A stretch of 64,000 nt of DNA from Hymenobacter taeanensis (lineage in GTDB: Bacteria; Bacteroidota; Bacteroidia; Cytophagales; Hymenobacteraceae). The notes under the pieces were generated by a model. That model had not been told where the DNA came from, ran no database searches, and worked only from the letters and a program-made list of their open reading frames with translations. The stretch spans positions 2,256,001 to 2,320,000 of the forward strand of contig NZ_CP053538.1 of NCBI RefSeq assembly GCF_013137895.1, given 5' to 3'. A program made the translations under genes and the position numbers. Shown here one piece after another: positions 8,456 through 18,173 of the stretch; within the stretch, counting starts at the first letter, position 1; every line of letters begins with the position of its first letter.

Positions 8456-9154
8456 ATGCTTCGTGTCTCTTTTCGGTTTTACTACGCTGGGCTGCTTATA
8501 AGCCTGTGGTTACTCAGCTTATCAGGCCGGGCCCAAACTGCTACATCCGCGCCAGTAAACCCCGTGCAGTGGGCCGATGAGCTTCGTGCTTTTGCCCGGC
8601 AAGACAGTCTTATGCCTCCGCCCGCCAGGCCTATTCTGTTCTATGGGAGTTCCTCTATCAGGAAGTGGGAAACGCTCCGGCAGGATTTTGCAGGCCGCCC
8701 GGTACTGAACCGCGGCTTCGGCGGTTCCCGTTTCCCCGATGCTCTCTACTTCTTCGATAAGCTGGTGGTGGCCTACCACCCCCGGCAGGTAGTGCTTTAT
8801 GAGGGCGACAACGACATTGGCTCCGGAGCTACGCCGCAGGAGGTGTTCCGGTCATTTCTGGCGTTTGAGAAACTGATGCAGCAGAAGCTGCCCAAGGTGC
8901 CGCTGGTGTTTCTGGCCATCAAGCCCAGCCCGTCTCGCTGGGCGCTCTATCCCAAAGTTCAGGAGGCCAACCGTCTTATTCGGGAATACATTACGGCTCA
9001 CCCCAAGCGCCTGCGCTACGTAGACACGGCTACGCCCTTGCTAGGCCCCAATGGCAGGCCCCAACCGCAGTTCTACGTATCCGACAGCCTGCACATGACG
9101 CCTGCTGGCTATGTGGTGTGGAAGCGGGTAGTGGGAAAGGGACTGAAGAGGTAA
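8456..9154 (+). CDS. Exported SGNH/GDSL-type hydrolase
   Basis: A 232-residue protein with a signal peptide (hydrophobic segment YAGLLISLWLLSLSG, cleavage near GRAQ). All four SGNH blocks are visible: the nucleophile serine in LFYGSSSIRKW, the oxyanion glycine in NRGFGGSRF, the asparagine in YEGDNDIG, and the Asp-His pair in SDSLHMTPAGY. It is expected to hydrolyse esters, perhaps acetyl groups on envelope or plant polysaccharides; the substrate is not shown. ATG at 8456 is preferred over the TTG two codons upstream. It converges with the nuclease gene 12 bases away. Confidence 0.88.
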   Translation: MLRVSFRFYYAGLLISLWLLSLSGRAQTATSAPVNPVQWADELRAFARQDSLMPPPARPILFYGSSSIRKWETLRQDFAGRPVLNRGFGGSRFPDALYFFDKLVVAYHPRQVVLYEGDNDIGSGATPQEVFRSFLAFEKLMQQKLPKVPLVFLAIKPSPSRWALYPKVQEANRLIREYITAHPKRLRYVDTATPLLGPNGRPQPQFYVSDSLHMTPAGYVVWKRVVGKGLKR

Positions 9155-9166
9155 GGGCTACTAAAA

Positions 9167-10126
9167 CTAGAATGCTACCGCGGGTGCTATTTTCTGAAAA
9201 GTAGTAGGGACAAGTTTCAGGGCATGTATGGTATTGCTTATACAGTCAGGCGCGCTATAGTTAGTGTAAATGAATAGCGGCCTGCTTCCCAGGGTAGTTT
9301 CCTTATAGCCGATACCAGGAGCTGGCTTATACCAGTCAAACAAAAACTTCTTCTTTCCTGCCTTGTCAGGATAGGGGATTGGTACATGAGGTTGATGTTT
9401 GAGCACGTACAGGCTGGTCTCCACTAAAATATCCTTCCATGTTTTCACCTCCTTGATAGTGCCATCAGGCAATCGGAGTTGCTTTGGTTTCTGGTTAGGC
9501 AATTGGCGCAGGTTTAATTGCTGCAGTTCTATGAAGCCAGGTAACACATCTGCTAAGGCCAATTTACCCTTATTAATGCCTTCCACAGCAGGTAGTACGG
9601 CTAGGCCAATAGTTTCGTCGGCTAATATTGGTGAAATTCCGTGGCCACTTTGAGCGGCATCCAGCCACTGAATTAACTGCAGGGCGGCGGGAAGTAAATC
9701 ATCCGTTATAGAGAACGTAATGGCTTCGGTGTTGCCTTTGTGTAGATTGGAGTAGCAGTGCCACTGCACACCATCGGTAATGAAAACGGTTTGGACTTTG
9801 AAGCCCAGCGCATAGCCCAGGACTTTGCTTACATAGCCGTGTTTATCGAGACTGGCACCGAGGCATTTTGCTTCTATCACCAGGCGCGGGTTGCCAGAGG
9901 CATCATGTAGCAGATAGTCTACCCGCAGTTCACTACCGATTATCCGTTCGGGTTCCACCATCTGCACATTAGCCGTATCCCAGCCAAGCGCCCGTAATAC
10001 GGGGTCGATGAGAGCGGCTCGGGTAGCTGCTTCGTTTTTGCGCAGTAGCGCGGCATTGGCTTCAGCGCTGGCTCGAACAGCCAATAAAACAGAATAAAGC
10101 GAAGCTAATGGGCTGATAACCGGCAT
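9167..10126 (-). CDS. Orphan HsdR_N-type PD-(D/E)XK nuclease-like protein
   Basis: The N-terminal 140 residues match the type I restriction HsdR N-terminal nuclease fold: RKNEAATRAALIDPVLRALGWD, then the catalytic set with D in SELRVDYLL and E-x-K in PRLVIEAKCLG, then the Q of the QTVFITDGVQW strand. There is no helicase motor and no HsdM or HsdS partner nearby. The C-terminal 150 residues are unassigned and rich in aromatic residues (KKKFLFDWYKP). It could be a repair, regulatory or defence nuclease. GTG at 10207 would add 27 residues but overlaps the uvrA promoter, so ATG at 10126 is chosen. Base composition is less GC-rich than its neighbours. Confidence 0.7.
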   Translation of the reverse strand: MPVISPLASLYSVLLAVRASAEANAALLRKNEAATRAALIDPVLRALGWDTANVQMVEPERIIGSELRVDYLLHDASGNPRLVIEAKCLGASLDKHGYVSKVLGYALGFKVQTVFITDGVQWHCYSNLHKGNTEAITFSITDDLLPAALQLIQWLDAAQSGHGISPILADETIGLAVLPAVEGINKGKLALADVLPGFIELQQLNLRQLPNQKPKQLRLPDGTIKEVKTWKDILVETSLYVLKHQPHVPIPYPDKAGKKKFLFDWYKPAPGIGYKETTLGSRPLFIYTNYSAPDCISNTIHALKLVPTTFQKIAPAVAF

Positions 10127-10201
10127 TGAGAAACAGTAAATAGAGCGTAGTGCAATGTTACTGAATTGTGAGGCGCTACGTATCCGTTTCTGGAGTTGAG
10201 G

Positions 10202-10232
10202 TTTCACTCACCTCTCAATCCCCGTACCTTTG
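10202..10232 (+). promoter_or_regulatory. Promoter of uvrA
   Basis: TTTC (10202-10205), a 19-base spacer and TACCTTTG (10225-10232), with a leader of about 55 bases. This is the same TTTC-19 arrangement as the MFS gene promoter. No LexA-like operator was recognised. Confidence 0.7.
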
Positions 10233-10291
10233 CCCATTGAAACCGCAGTGGCTGGAAACCAAACCCCGGCCTGCGGCTGTTTACCCGTTCT

Positions 10292-13129
10292 ATGGCCGAC
10301 AACTCCGTTCTGCAAGTAGCCGCCCCGGCGGCCGACCCCATTGACCAGCTCGATCCGCGCGAGTTTATTCTGATAAAAAACGCCCGGGTTCATAACCTTA
10401 AGAACCTGAGCGTAGCGCTGCCGCGCAATAAATTCATCGTTGTCACGGGCCTATCGGGTTCGGGCAAGTCGTCGTTGGCCTTTGATACGCTGTACGCCGA
10501 AGGGCAGCGGATGTATGTGGAGAGCCTCAGCAGCTACGCCCGCCAGTTTCTGGGCCGCATGGATAAGCCCGATGTAGATTATATCCGGGGCATCTCGCCG
10601 GCCATTGCCATTGAGCAGAAGGTCAGCATCAAGAACAACCGCTCCACGGTAGGCACTAGCACCGAAATTTACGATTACCTCAAGCTGCTCTTCGCCCGCG
10701 TAGGCCGCACGTACTCGCCCGTGAGTGGGGAGCAGGTCCGCAAGGATAACGTGGCCGACGTGGTGGACTACCTCATGCACCTGCCCGAAGGCACCCGCGT
10801 GATGCTGCTCTCGCCGCTGCTGCCCGCTGAGGACGGGCGTCCCATGAGCAAGGAGCTGGACTTGCTGCTGCAGAAAGGCTACAGCCGCGTGGTGGTGAAT
10901 GGCGAAACGGCCTTCATTGAAGAGCTGATTGCCGAAGGTCAGCCCGAAGTGAAAGGGGAGGTCTACATCATGATTGACCGAGCCGTAATTCAGCCCGGCG
11001 ACGAAGATCTGATGTTCCGCCTCTCTGACTCAGTGCAAACGGCTTTCTTTGAGGGCCACGGTACCTGCCTGGTGAAGCTCGACGACGAAACCCGCATCTT
11101 CTCCGACCGCTTTGAGCTGGATGGGGAGGTGTTTGAGGAGCCCAGCGTCAACTTTTTCTCTTTCAACAACCCCTACGGAGCCTGCCAGACCTGCGAAGGT
11201 TTTGGCTCGGTGCTGGGCATTGATGAGGACCTGGTGATTCCGGACAAGAGCCTGACGGTGTACGAAGGCGCTATTGCTCCGTGGCGCACCGATAAGCAGA
11301 GCGAGTGGCTGAAGCCCCTGCTCAAAAACGGTATTCGCTTCGATTTCCCGATTCACCGGCCGTATAATGAGCTAAGTGAAGCTGAGCGCAACCTGCTCTG
11401 GAAGGGCAATAAGTATTTCGAGGGCCTGGATAGCTACTTCAAGTGGGTGGCTACTCAAACCCACAAAATCCAGTACCGCGTGCTGCAAAGCCGCTACCGG
11501 GGCCGCACCACCTGCCCCGACTGCCGTGGCACGCGCCTGCGCAAAGACGCCCAGTACGTCAAAATTCAAGGCCAGAGTATTACCGATCTGGTACTGCTGC
11601 CCGTAAGCCGGGCGCTTGAGTTCTTCCAGAACCTGGAGTTGCCTGAGCACGAGGCGAAAGTGGCCGAGCGCCTGGTAACGGAAGTTACCAACCGGCTGGA
11701 GTACCTGAACCGCGTAGGCCTGGGCTACCTCACCCTCAACCGCCTGAGTAGTACGCTCTCGGGTGGCGAGAGCCAGCGTATTTCGCTGGCTACGTCGCTG
11801 GGCTCGGCGCTGGTGGGCTCCATGTATATTCTCGATGAGCCCAGCATAGGCCTACACCCCAAGGATGCCGAGCAGCTGATTGGCGTGCTGCGCTCTTTGC
11901 AGCAGCTCGGCAACACCGTAATTGTGGTGGAGCACGAGGAGAAGATCATGGAGGAAGCCGACCAGATCATCGACATTGGCCCCGAGGCGGGCAGCGGGGG
12001 CGGTATCCTGCAGTTCCAGGGTACCTACGAGGAAATTCTGCGGGACACCAAGTCGTATACCGGCCAGTACCTGAGCGGCAAGCTGGAGGTGGCGGTGCCC
12101 ACAACGCGCCGCCCCTGGCGCAATGCACTGGAGCTAACGGGTGCCCGCGAAAACAACCTCAAGAACGTTTCGGTGAAGTTTCCGTTGAACGTGATGACGG
12201 TGGTAACGGGTGTATCGGGCTCGGGCAAGTCTACGCTGATTCGCCGCATTCTGGCGCCGGCCCTGCTTAAGCAGCTGGGCGGCGGAGCGGGCGAGGCCAC
12301 CGGCAAGTTCGACCGCCTCACGGGGGTAAACGGGCAGGTAACGCACGTGGAGTTCGTAGATCAGAACCCCATCGGCAAAAGCAGCCGCTCCAACCCGGTA
12401 ACCTACGTGAAGGCCTACGACGCCATCCGGAGCCTGTTTGCCGATCAGCAGCTGGCCAAGGCGCGCGGTTTCAAACCGTCGCACTTCAGCTTCAACATTG
12501 AAGGTGGCCGCTGCGAGGTGTGCCAGGGCGAGGGTCAGGTGAAGATTGAGATGCAGTTCATGGCTGATATCTACCTGACTTGCGAAGCCTGCGAGGGCCG
12601 CAAGTTCAAGCAGGATATTCTGGACGTGAAGTACCAGGACAAGAGCATCAACGAGGTGCTGGAAATGACCATCGAGGACAGCATCACCTTCTTCAAAGAC
12701 CAGCCAAAGATTGTGGAGCGCCTCAAGCCGCTGGATGATGTGGGCCTCGGGTACATCCGCCTGGGCCAGTCGGCGAATACGCTTTCCGGTGGTGAAGCGC
12801 AGCGCGTGAAGCTGGCCTCGTTCCTGACTAAGGGCAATACCCTGCAGAACGATAAGATCTTGTTTATCTTCGATGAGCCCAGTACTGGCCTACACTTTCA
12901 CGATATCAATAAGCTGATGAAAGCGCTCAATGCGCTGGTGGAGCAGGGCAACTCCGTGCTCATCATTGAGCACAATATGGACATCATTAAGTGCGCCGAC
13001 TGGGTTATTGACCTCGGCCCGGAGGGCGGCATTAATGGTGGCCACCTGCTGTTCGAAGGCACTCCCGAGGAAATGGTAAAGCTTAAGGATACTAACCATA
13101 CGGCCCGGTTCCTGGCCGAGAAGTTGTAA
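10292..13129 (+). CDS. uvrA: UvrABC excinuclease subunit A
   Basis: Damage-recognition ATPase of nucleotide excision repair. The 945-residue length is normal. Two ABC modules are clear: Walker [13 protein letters not shown] near residue 53 and [10 protein letters not shown] near 640, and signatures LSGGESQR near 489 and LSGGEAQR near 831. Zinc modules appear as CQTCEGFG...CPDC in the first half, and [10 protein letters not shown] with CEACEGRKF in the second. It starts at ATG 10292, about 55 bases after the probable transcription start. It is monocistronic, ending at a strong bidirectional terminator. UvrB and UvrC are not in the window. Confidence 0.98.
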   Translation: MADNSVLQVAAPAADPIDQLDPREFILIKNARVHNLKNLSVALPRNKFIVVTGLSGSGKSSLAFDTLYAEGQRMYVESLSSYARQFLGRMDKPDVDYIRGISPAIAIEQKVSIKNNRSTVGTSTEIYDYLKLLFARVGRTYSPVSGEQVRKDNVADVVDYLMHLPEGTRVMLLSPLLPAEDGRPMSKELDLLLQKGYSRVVVNGETAFIEELIAEGQPEVKGEVYIMIDRAVIQPGDEDLMFRLSDSVQTAFFEGHGTCLVKLDDETRIFSDRFELDGEVFEEPSVNFFSFNNPYGACQTCEGFGSVLGIDEDLVIPDKSLTVYEGAIAPWRTDKQSEWLKPLLKNGIRFDFPIHRPYNELSEAERNLLWKGNKYFEGLDSYFKWVATQTHKIQYRVLQSRYRGRTTCPDCRGTRLRKDAQYVKIQGQSITDLVLLPVSRALEFFQNLELPEHEAKVAERLVTEVTNRLEYLNRVGLGYLTLNRLSSTLSGGESQRISLATSLGSALVGSMYILDEPSIGLHPKDAEQLIGVLRSLQQLGNTVIVVEHEEKIMEEADQIIDIGPEAGSGGGILQFQGTYEEILRDTKSYTGQYLSGKLEVAVPTTRRPWRNALELTGARENNLKNVSVKFPLNVMTVVTGVSGSGKSTLIRRILAPALLKQLGGGAGEATGKFDRLTGVNGQVTHVEFVDQNPIGKSSRSNPVTYVKAYDAIRSLFADQQLAKARGFKPSHFSFNIEGGRCEVCQGEGQVKIEMQFMADIYLTCEACEGRKFKQDILDVKYQDKSINEVLEMTIEDSITFFKDQPKIVERLKPLDDVGLGYIRLGQSANTLSGGEAQRVKLASFLTKGNTLQNDKILFIFDEPSTGLHFHDINKLMKALNALVEQGNSVLIIEHNMDIIKCADWVIDLGPEGGINGGHLLFEGTPEEMVKLKDTNHTARFLAEKL

Positions 13130-13152
13130 GTGGCCTGGGCCAGTATAAAAAA

Positions 13153-13190
13153 CAAAAAAGGTGGCCTACAAGCGTAGGCCACCTTTTTTG
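13153..13190. terminator. Bidirectional terminator, 17-bp perfect stem
   Basis: CAAAAAAGGTGGCCTAC, an AAGC loop and its exact complement. It has A-runs on the left and T-runs on the right, so it serves both uvrA and the convergent cupin gene. The stem contains the frequent GTGGCCTA word. Confidence 0.9.
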
Positions 13191-13209
13191 TTGTGCTGTG
13201 ATGGTACAG

Positions 13210-13713
13210 TTACCGGCCGAAGTCGTCCTGCACCCGCACAATATCATCTTCGTCGGAGGGCTGCTGGGCATCGGTGTGCTGCCAGATTTCGGCAATGGTA
13301 CCCCAGTCGTCTAAGCCTATCAGGCGGTGCCGCTCGCCCTGTTGCAGCACAATCTGCTCGCCGGGGCCGTAGGTTTTCAGCTCGCCTTCTTCATCGGTAG
13401 GGCTCGTGATAACGCCCACGGTACCGCTTACCACGCGCCAGATTTCGGCGCGGCGGTGGTGGTACTGCCACGAGAGGCGCTGGTGAGGCGCTACCAGCAA
13501 TACTTTAGGGCTCAGCTTACCGGAAATTCGCAGGTTATCCACCGATAAGCCATCAAAATAGATGTTGGCAAATGCCTGGGCCTGGTCTTCATCTAACACA
13601 AAAAAGCCACCCCAGGGGCGCGTTTGGTCTTGCTTCGTGATGCCAAAGCCTTGCTGGCGCAGCTGGTGCTCAGTCTGTTGAAACAGCTCCTGTTTAGACA
13701 GGTCAGAACTCAT
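13210..13713 (-). CDS. Cupin protein, mannose-6-phosphate isomerase type II-like
   Basis: A 167-residue single-domain cupin. The RPWGGFFVLDED start and the metal-binding block HQRLSWQYHHRRAEIWRVVSG, followed by a YGPGEQIVLQQGERHRL strand, match the C-terminal cupin of GDP-mannose pyrophosphorylase/phosphomannose isomerase (type II). It would interconvert mannose-6-P and fructose-6-P or act as a related sugar isomerase. ATG at 13713 (MSSDLSKQEL) is preferred over the 11-codon-longer frame, which lacks protein-like character. It shares a terminator with uvrA and precedes the LacI gene in the same direction by gene order. Confidence 0.8.
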   Translation of the reverse strand: MSSDLSKQELFQQTEHQLRQQGFGITKQDQTRPWGGFFVLDEDQAQAFANIYFDGLSVDNLRISGKLSPKVLLVAPHQRLSWQYHHRRAEIWRVVSGTVGVITSPTDEEGELKTYGPGEQIVLQQGERHRLIGLDDWGTIAEIWQHTDAQQPSDEDDIVRVQDDFGR

Positions 13714-13791
13714 AGAGCGGAATGTGAAGGGGAGAGAATAATACAAGCAAGTAAAAATGCCCCGTGAGGGGCCTAGGCCACTGTAGCGGTG

Positions 13792-14850
13792 CTAGCGCGG
13801 CTCCCGCGGCTCATGCGAAAGATGCAGAGAAGAGTCTCGGATGATAAGCTCAGGCTTCAGAATGAGGTGGGGCGGCACGTAGGAGGGGCCACGCTTGAGC
13901 AGCTGCAAAAACAGGCGCACAGCCGTTTCGCCCATCTGCTCTGCCCGCTGGTCTACTACCGTCATTTGGGGTTGGGTCATGGTAGTGAAGGGCTCATTGC
14001 TGAAGCAGGCAAACGCAATATCCTGCGGTACTCTGATTGCCTTTTCGCGCAATACTTCCAGTGCCCCCACCGAGGGAATAGCGTAGGCGGCAAATACCCC
14101 ATCGAGGGGTGGGTCGAGGGCCAGCAGGTGCTGCATGCCCAGGCGGCCGGCCTCATGGGTGAGGGCCGGCAGGGAATACACTTGCTCTTCTTCCTGGTAA
14201 GGCAGGCCGTGCGCTTCCAAGGCAGCTTTGTAGCCAAGGAAACGGTTGCGGCTGGTGTTAAGGTGCTGGGGGCCGGCCAAGTGCGCAATGCGCGTGCAGC
14301 CCTGTTCAATGAGGTGGCGCACAGCCTGGTAGGCACCCTGAAAATCATCCAAGATAACGGCCATGCTTTGGGGCAGCTCTGGCACCCGATCAAAAAACAC
14401 GAGGGGCACCCCTTGCTGGCGCACCTGCTCAAAATGCTGCAAATCTGTTTGAGTATTGGCAGAAACCGATACCAGAATGCCCTCAACCTGAGCGGCCAGC
14501 AGGGCCTCAATGTTGCGCTTTTCCCGGGAAAGATCTTCGTTTGATTGGCACAGAAGCACGTTGAAGCCCTCACGAGTAGCTACCTTCTCAATGCCATTCA
14601 TCACGGCCGGAAAGAAGTAGCCTTTGATGTGCGGTACAATGACCCCCAATGTTTTGCTGTGGCCTTTGCGCAAGGCGGCAGCCAACTGGTTGGGGCGGTA
14701 GTTGAGTTCCTTGGCCACCTGGCGCACGCGCTCTTTGGTGGCCTCACTGATGTCGCGGTGGTCAGCCAGGGCCCGCGAAACAGTAGAGGTAGATAGGTTC
14801 AGGTGGTTGGCTAAGTCCCGAAGAGAGATTTGCTGCTTTCTGGAAGACAT
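13792..14850 (-). CDS. LacI-family transcriptional regulator
   Basis: A 352-residue repressor-type regulator. The N-terminal LacI helix-turn-helix is clear (SLRDLANHLNLSTSTVSRAL, with hinge YRPNQLAAALRKG), followed by a periplasmic-binding-protein-like sensor domain (LGVIVPHIKGYFFPAVMNGI, VPLVFFDRVP). The effector is unknown. The neighbouring FucP-like transporter suggests it controls a sugar uptake system. It lies 111 bases downstream of the transporter gene on the same strand, so the two may be cotranscribed. The C-terminal tail is rich in H, E and R. Confidence 0.9.
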   Translation of the reverse strand: MSSRKQQISLRDLANHLNLSTSTVSRALADHRDISEATKERVRQVAKELNYRPNQLAAALRKGHSKTLGVIVPHIKGYFFPAVMNGIEKVATREGFNVLLCQSNEDLSREKRNIEALLAAQVEGILVSVSANTQTDLQHFEQVRQQGVPLVFFDRVPELPQSMAVILDDFQGAYQAVRHLIEQGCTRIAHLAGPQHLNTSRNRFLGYKAALEAHGLPYQEEEQVYSLPALTHEAGRLGMQHLLALDPPLDGVFAAYAIPSVGALEVLREKAIRVPQDIAFACFSNEPFTTMTQPQMTVVDQRAEQMGETAVRLFLQLLKRGPSYVPPHLILKPELIIRDSSLHLSHEPREPR

Positions 14851-14961
14851 GAGTCAGGGTGTTAGGGGAAAAGCGTTACCGCCAGTGTCAAAACAACTAC
14901 ACCGAGCGCAAAAGGACTAATGAATTTCCCACAGCACAGCAGAAATCGGCAGCTCAGGGGG

Positions 14962-16236
14962 CTAGGCCACTCCGGCTCGGCGGCTACCGCGCAGGCCATA
15001 CCACATGATGTATAGGTAGCACACTGCCGGCAGCAACAGGGCCAGGCGTAGGCCGCTATGGTCGGCAATGAAGCCAAAAAGCATGGGTATTATTGCGCCG
15101 CCTACTACGGCTGTGCATAGGAGGCCTGAGCCTTCTGCGGTATGGCGGCCTAGGCCTGCCAGTGCCAATGGGAAAATCACGGGCCACATAATAGAATTCA
15201 TCAAGCCCACGGCCAGCAGACTATATGTAGCAACTTCTCCTGAGGTGTTAACCGAGATAAGAATAAGAACTACTGCGCAAACAGCATTGAAAGCTAACAG
15301 TTTAGCTGGCGATACTTTGTTGAGTAAATAAGCCCCCATAAAGCGACCCACCATGGCAGTGCCCCAATAGAAGGTCACGCGCCTGCCTGCAGCTTCGGGG
15401 TCAAGGCCTAGCACATCGGGCAGGGCGAGGTAATTAACTATGTGCGAGCCAATGGCTACCTCGGCACCTACATAGGCAAAAATGCCCACTACGCCCAGCA
15501 CCAGATGGCGGTAGTGCCAAGCCCGCGTCGAGCTGGCATCCACAGCCGCTACTTCATCCGTGGCAGGCTCAATATGCGGCAGATTAACCTGGCTCAGGAG
15601 CAAGCTGATAAGCAGCAAGGCCGTACCGATGATAAGGTAGGGCGTCTGGACTGCCGTTACATCAATGGAAGCTGCACCAGCCGCCGTATTAAGCTTAGGT
15701 AAGCGGCTCAGGATAAGTGCGCTACCCAGCAAAGGAGCCAAAGTGGTACCCAGTGAGTTGAAAGCCTGCGTGAGCGTAAGCCGCGAAGAGGCTGACTCGG
15801 GTGGGCCCAAAATAGCTACGTAAGGGTTGGCGGCTACTTGCAGAATTGTAATACCAGAGGCCAGCACGAAAAGAGCGCCCAAAAACAAACCGTAAACCCG
15901 TTGGGCCGCCGCGGGGTAAAACAAGTAGGCCCCAACGGCCGCTACGCCAAAGCCAATAAGCATACCACGCTTATAGCCAACGCGGCTCACAAGCTTGCCC
16001 GCCGGAATGCTTACCAGAAAGTATGCCCCAAAGAAGCATAAGTTGATAAGATTGGCCTGCGCGAAGGAAAGCTGGAAAATGGCCTTCAGATAAGGAATTA
16101 AGATGTCGTTCAGGCAGGTAATAAAGCCCCACAGAAAAAACAGCGTAGTCACGGCGGCCAGCGCTGAAGTGTAGCGCTGCTGAGTGCCTGAGCCGGTTGC
16201 GGAAACTGGAGGTAACGTGGGAGAAGGGGAAGCCAT
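14962..16236 (-). CDS. FHS-family sugar:proton symporter (FucP/GluP-like MFS)
   Basis: A 424-residue inner-membrane transporter with 12 predicted helices. The family marks are strong: FLWGFITCLNDILIPYLKAI in helix 1, FFGAYFLVSIPAGKLVSRVGYK, and LQVAANPYVAILGPPESASS followed by LTQAFNSLGTTLAPLLG. FucP/GluP relatives bring in fucose, glucose, galactose or N-acetylglucosamine with protons; the sugar here is not determined. A LacI gene follows it and another LacI gene is divergent upstream, a typical local control arrangement. Confidence 0.88.
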   Translation of the reverse strand: MASPSPTLPPVSATGSGTQQRYTSALAAVTTLFFLWGFITCLNDILIPYLKAIFQLSFAQANLINLCFFGAYFLVSIPAGKLVSRVGYKRGMLIGFGVAAVGAYLFYPAAAQRVYGLFLGALFVLASGITILQVAANPYVAILGPPESASSRLTLTQAFNSLGTTLAPLLGSALILSRLPKLNTAAGAASIDVTAVQTPYLIIGTALLLISLLLSQVNLPHIEPATDEVAAVDASSTRAWHYRHLVLGVVGIFAYVGAEVAIGSHIVNYLALPDVLGLDPEAAGRRVTFYWGTAMVGRFMGAYLLNKVSPAKLLAFNAVCAVVLILISVNTSGEVATYSLLAVGLMNSIMWPVIFPLALAGLGRHTAEGSGLLCTAVVGGAIIPMLFGFIADHSGLRLALLLPAVCYLYIMWYGLRGSRRAGVA

Positions 16237-16862
16237 AGTAAAAGGAACAGAGCGGGTGGGATATAGGAGAGGGAGAACTACTACGTGCTAGATGGGCTAC
16301 CTAATGTAAGCGTGGATATGCCCCGTAAAGTAGCCGTTTTTTAGAGCGTTGTGGTGTGGTAAGGGGGCGCGAGGTTGCCCCAGAGCATTAGGCCAAGCCT
16401 GAGTGTGTGCAGGTTGCTAAGGACAAGGAGCTCATACGGCAAAGGGGGCATGTTATTTAAAAAGGCTGTTGCCGTGGCTGAGTAAGGCGGATAGTTGAGG
16501 TGATGGCATCTCACGCTTTAATAAAACCTTTTAGCAACAATACCACATTACGTATTATCATCTTGATTTGAGTTGATATTGCTGTGGCAGTGTAGTTAGG
16601 TATGTGATAAGAATAGAAGCAATATATTAATTCACAGATAATTGTGTGGCGGCGTACCTGTGCTTTAATCCTTTCTTGTATGCGAAGGGCATAGCGGAAT
16701 TGCTTCCGTTGTGCACTGCCCGCGGCATTTTGCTGGAATACGGCAGCCAGTAGCAACAAGTGAGTGGCCTACGTGCTTAGGTAATGCATAGCATTGGTCA
16801 ATGATGAAAGAGTTACGGAGAGAGTTGTCCTACCTTTGGGTAACCAGCCCCTGAAGCCCAAC
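16237..16862. other. 626-base divergent control region between the FucP-like and LacI genes
   Basis: No convincing coding sequence; a minus frame at 16511-16759 has an unlikely composition. The right end holds the TACCTTTG element of the second LacI gene. An AT-rich stretch (about 16530-16640) may carry operators, but no clear LacI-type palindrome was recognised by eye. Confidence 0.5.
16831..16838 (+). promoter_or_regulatory. -7 promoter element of the LacI gene
   Basis: TACCTTTG, 25 bases before ATG 16863. No good TTG occurs 19-21 bases upstream. It lies within the longer frame beginning at 16794 and so argues for the 16863 start. Confidence 0.55.
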
Positions 16863-17909
16863 ATGAGCAGCAAAGTGAAAAAACGGACGTTGATTAATGA
16901 TATAGCCAGTCATTTGGAAGTGTCCATTGCCACGGTATCATTGGTGCTGAACGGTAAAGCCAAGCAAAGCCGCATCAGTGATGCCGTGGCCGAGCGGGTG
17001 CTGAAATACGTGGAGGAGGTAGGGTATAAGCCCAACCATTTAGCTAAAAGCCTGCGCACGGGCAAAACGCACGTTATTGGGCTGGTAGTAGAAGATATAT
17101 CTAACCCCTTCTTCGCAACGGTTGCCTGGCTGATAGAGAAGCAGGCATTTGAGCGCGGCTACCGCATTATTTACTGCAGCACCGATAACGACCCCGCCAA
17201 AAGCAAGGAGCTGATTAGCATGTTTCGGGAGCGGCACGTAGATGGGTTCATTATTGTGCCCTCTGACGGTATTGAAGACGAAGTGCAGAATATTCTGCGT
17301 GAGCAAACACCCACCGTTCTATTCGACCGTTTCCTGCCTGGCCTGGCTACCAATTATGTAGTAGTTGATGGCGCTCAGGGTACTTATAAGGCGGCGCAGC
17401 ACTTACTGGAGCAAGGCTTCCGCAATATTGCTTTCGTCACCACCAACTCAGTGCAGACCCAGATGGAAGCGCGCTTGGCCGGGTACACCAAGGCACTGGA
17501 AGAGCGGGGGCTAGCCCCCAAGGTGAAGCGCGTGGTAGCCTCTAAAAATGCAGAGCCTCTCATTGCTGAACTCCATGCTTTTATTCAGGAAAACCGAGAC
17601 TCCTGCGATGCTATTATCTTCTCAACTAACTACCTGAGCATTTACGGACTGGAGGCTATTAACCGGTTGCAGCTGCAGATTCCCGCAGACATAGCCGTAG
17701 TATCCTACGACGACCACGACCTGTTTCGGCTTTACACTCCGGCCATTACCGTAATTGCGCAGCCCATAGAAAGTATTGCTAAAAACGTAATTGATATTCT
17801 GCTGGAGCAGTTGCAACAACCCAACGACCACGCAATGGTCAACGACAACCGCATTGTGCTGCCCACCGCGTTGGTTGTTCGTAAGTCATCTGTAAAGCAG
17901 CAAGAGTAG
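16863..17909 (+). CDS. LacI-family transcriptional regulator
   Basis: A 348-residue regulator. The N-terminal helix-turn-helix reads LINDIASHLEVSIATVSLVL, with hinge YKPNHLAKSLRTGKTHVIGL, and is followed by a sugar-sensing domain (EDISNPFFATVAWLIEKQAF, then FDRFLPGLATNYVVVD and SYDDHDLFRLYTPAIT). The frame extends to 16794, but the promoter element at 16831-16838 and the MSSKVKKRT start favour 16863. It is divergent from the sugar symporter across 626 bases and may control it, possibly antagonising or backing up the LacI gene at 13792. The effector is not predictable. Confidence 0.9.
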   Translation: MSSKVKKRTLINDIASHLEVSIATVSLVLNGKAKQSRISDAVAERVLKYVEEVGYKPNHLAKSLRTGKTHVIGLVVEDISNPFFATVAWLIEKQAFERGYRIIYCSTDNDPAKSKELISMFRERHVDGFIIVPSDGIEDEVQNILREQTPTVLFDRFLPGLATNYVVVDGAQGTYKAAQHLLEQGFRNIAFVTTNSVQTQMEARLAGYTKALEERGLAPKVKRVVASKNAEPLIAELHAFIQENRDSCDAIIFSTNYLSIYGLEAINRLQLQIPADIAVVSYDDHDLFRLYTPAITVIAQPIESIAKNVIDILLEQLQQPNDHAMVNDNRIVLPTALVVRKSSVKQQE

Positions 17910-18173
17910 GCCACTGCCCCACAAACGGGCCGCCTGGGGTAATGTAAGGCCTGGGGCTACCAGCAGTTACTTGGGCTACGGATGGGTGGCCATCCGGCAA
18001 AACTTTCCTTCGCCATACTTGTCTGAAGGAAAGGGGATACGGTTGTGCTACCGGTCACCTACTATTTAAGCTCATCTTAAACAATTGTGCTTACGTACTA
18101 ACTTGGTGCCCTCGCTTCTTTTTGAACCGGGCTTGGCAGTGCCAGGAAAGAGTGAGTTAAGTGTATTGAAACT

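Noticed and set aside
8314..8580. 88-residue plus frame before the SGNH hydrolase
   Set aside because: It overlaps the SGNH signal peptide in another frame and its promoter lies inside it.
9167..10126. Type I restriction-modification system
   Set aside because: Only the HsdR_N-type domain is present; no motor, HsdM or HsdS gene in the window.
16511..16759. 82-residue minus frame in the LacI/FucP gap
   Set aside because: Composition is unlike protein and it lies in a probable control region without promoter or start context.
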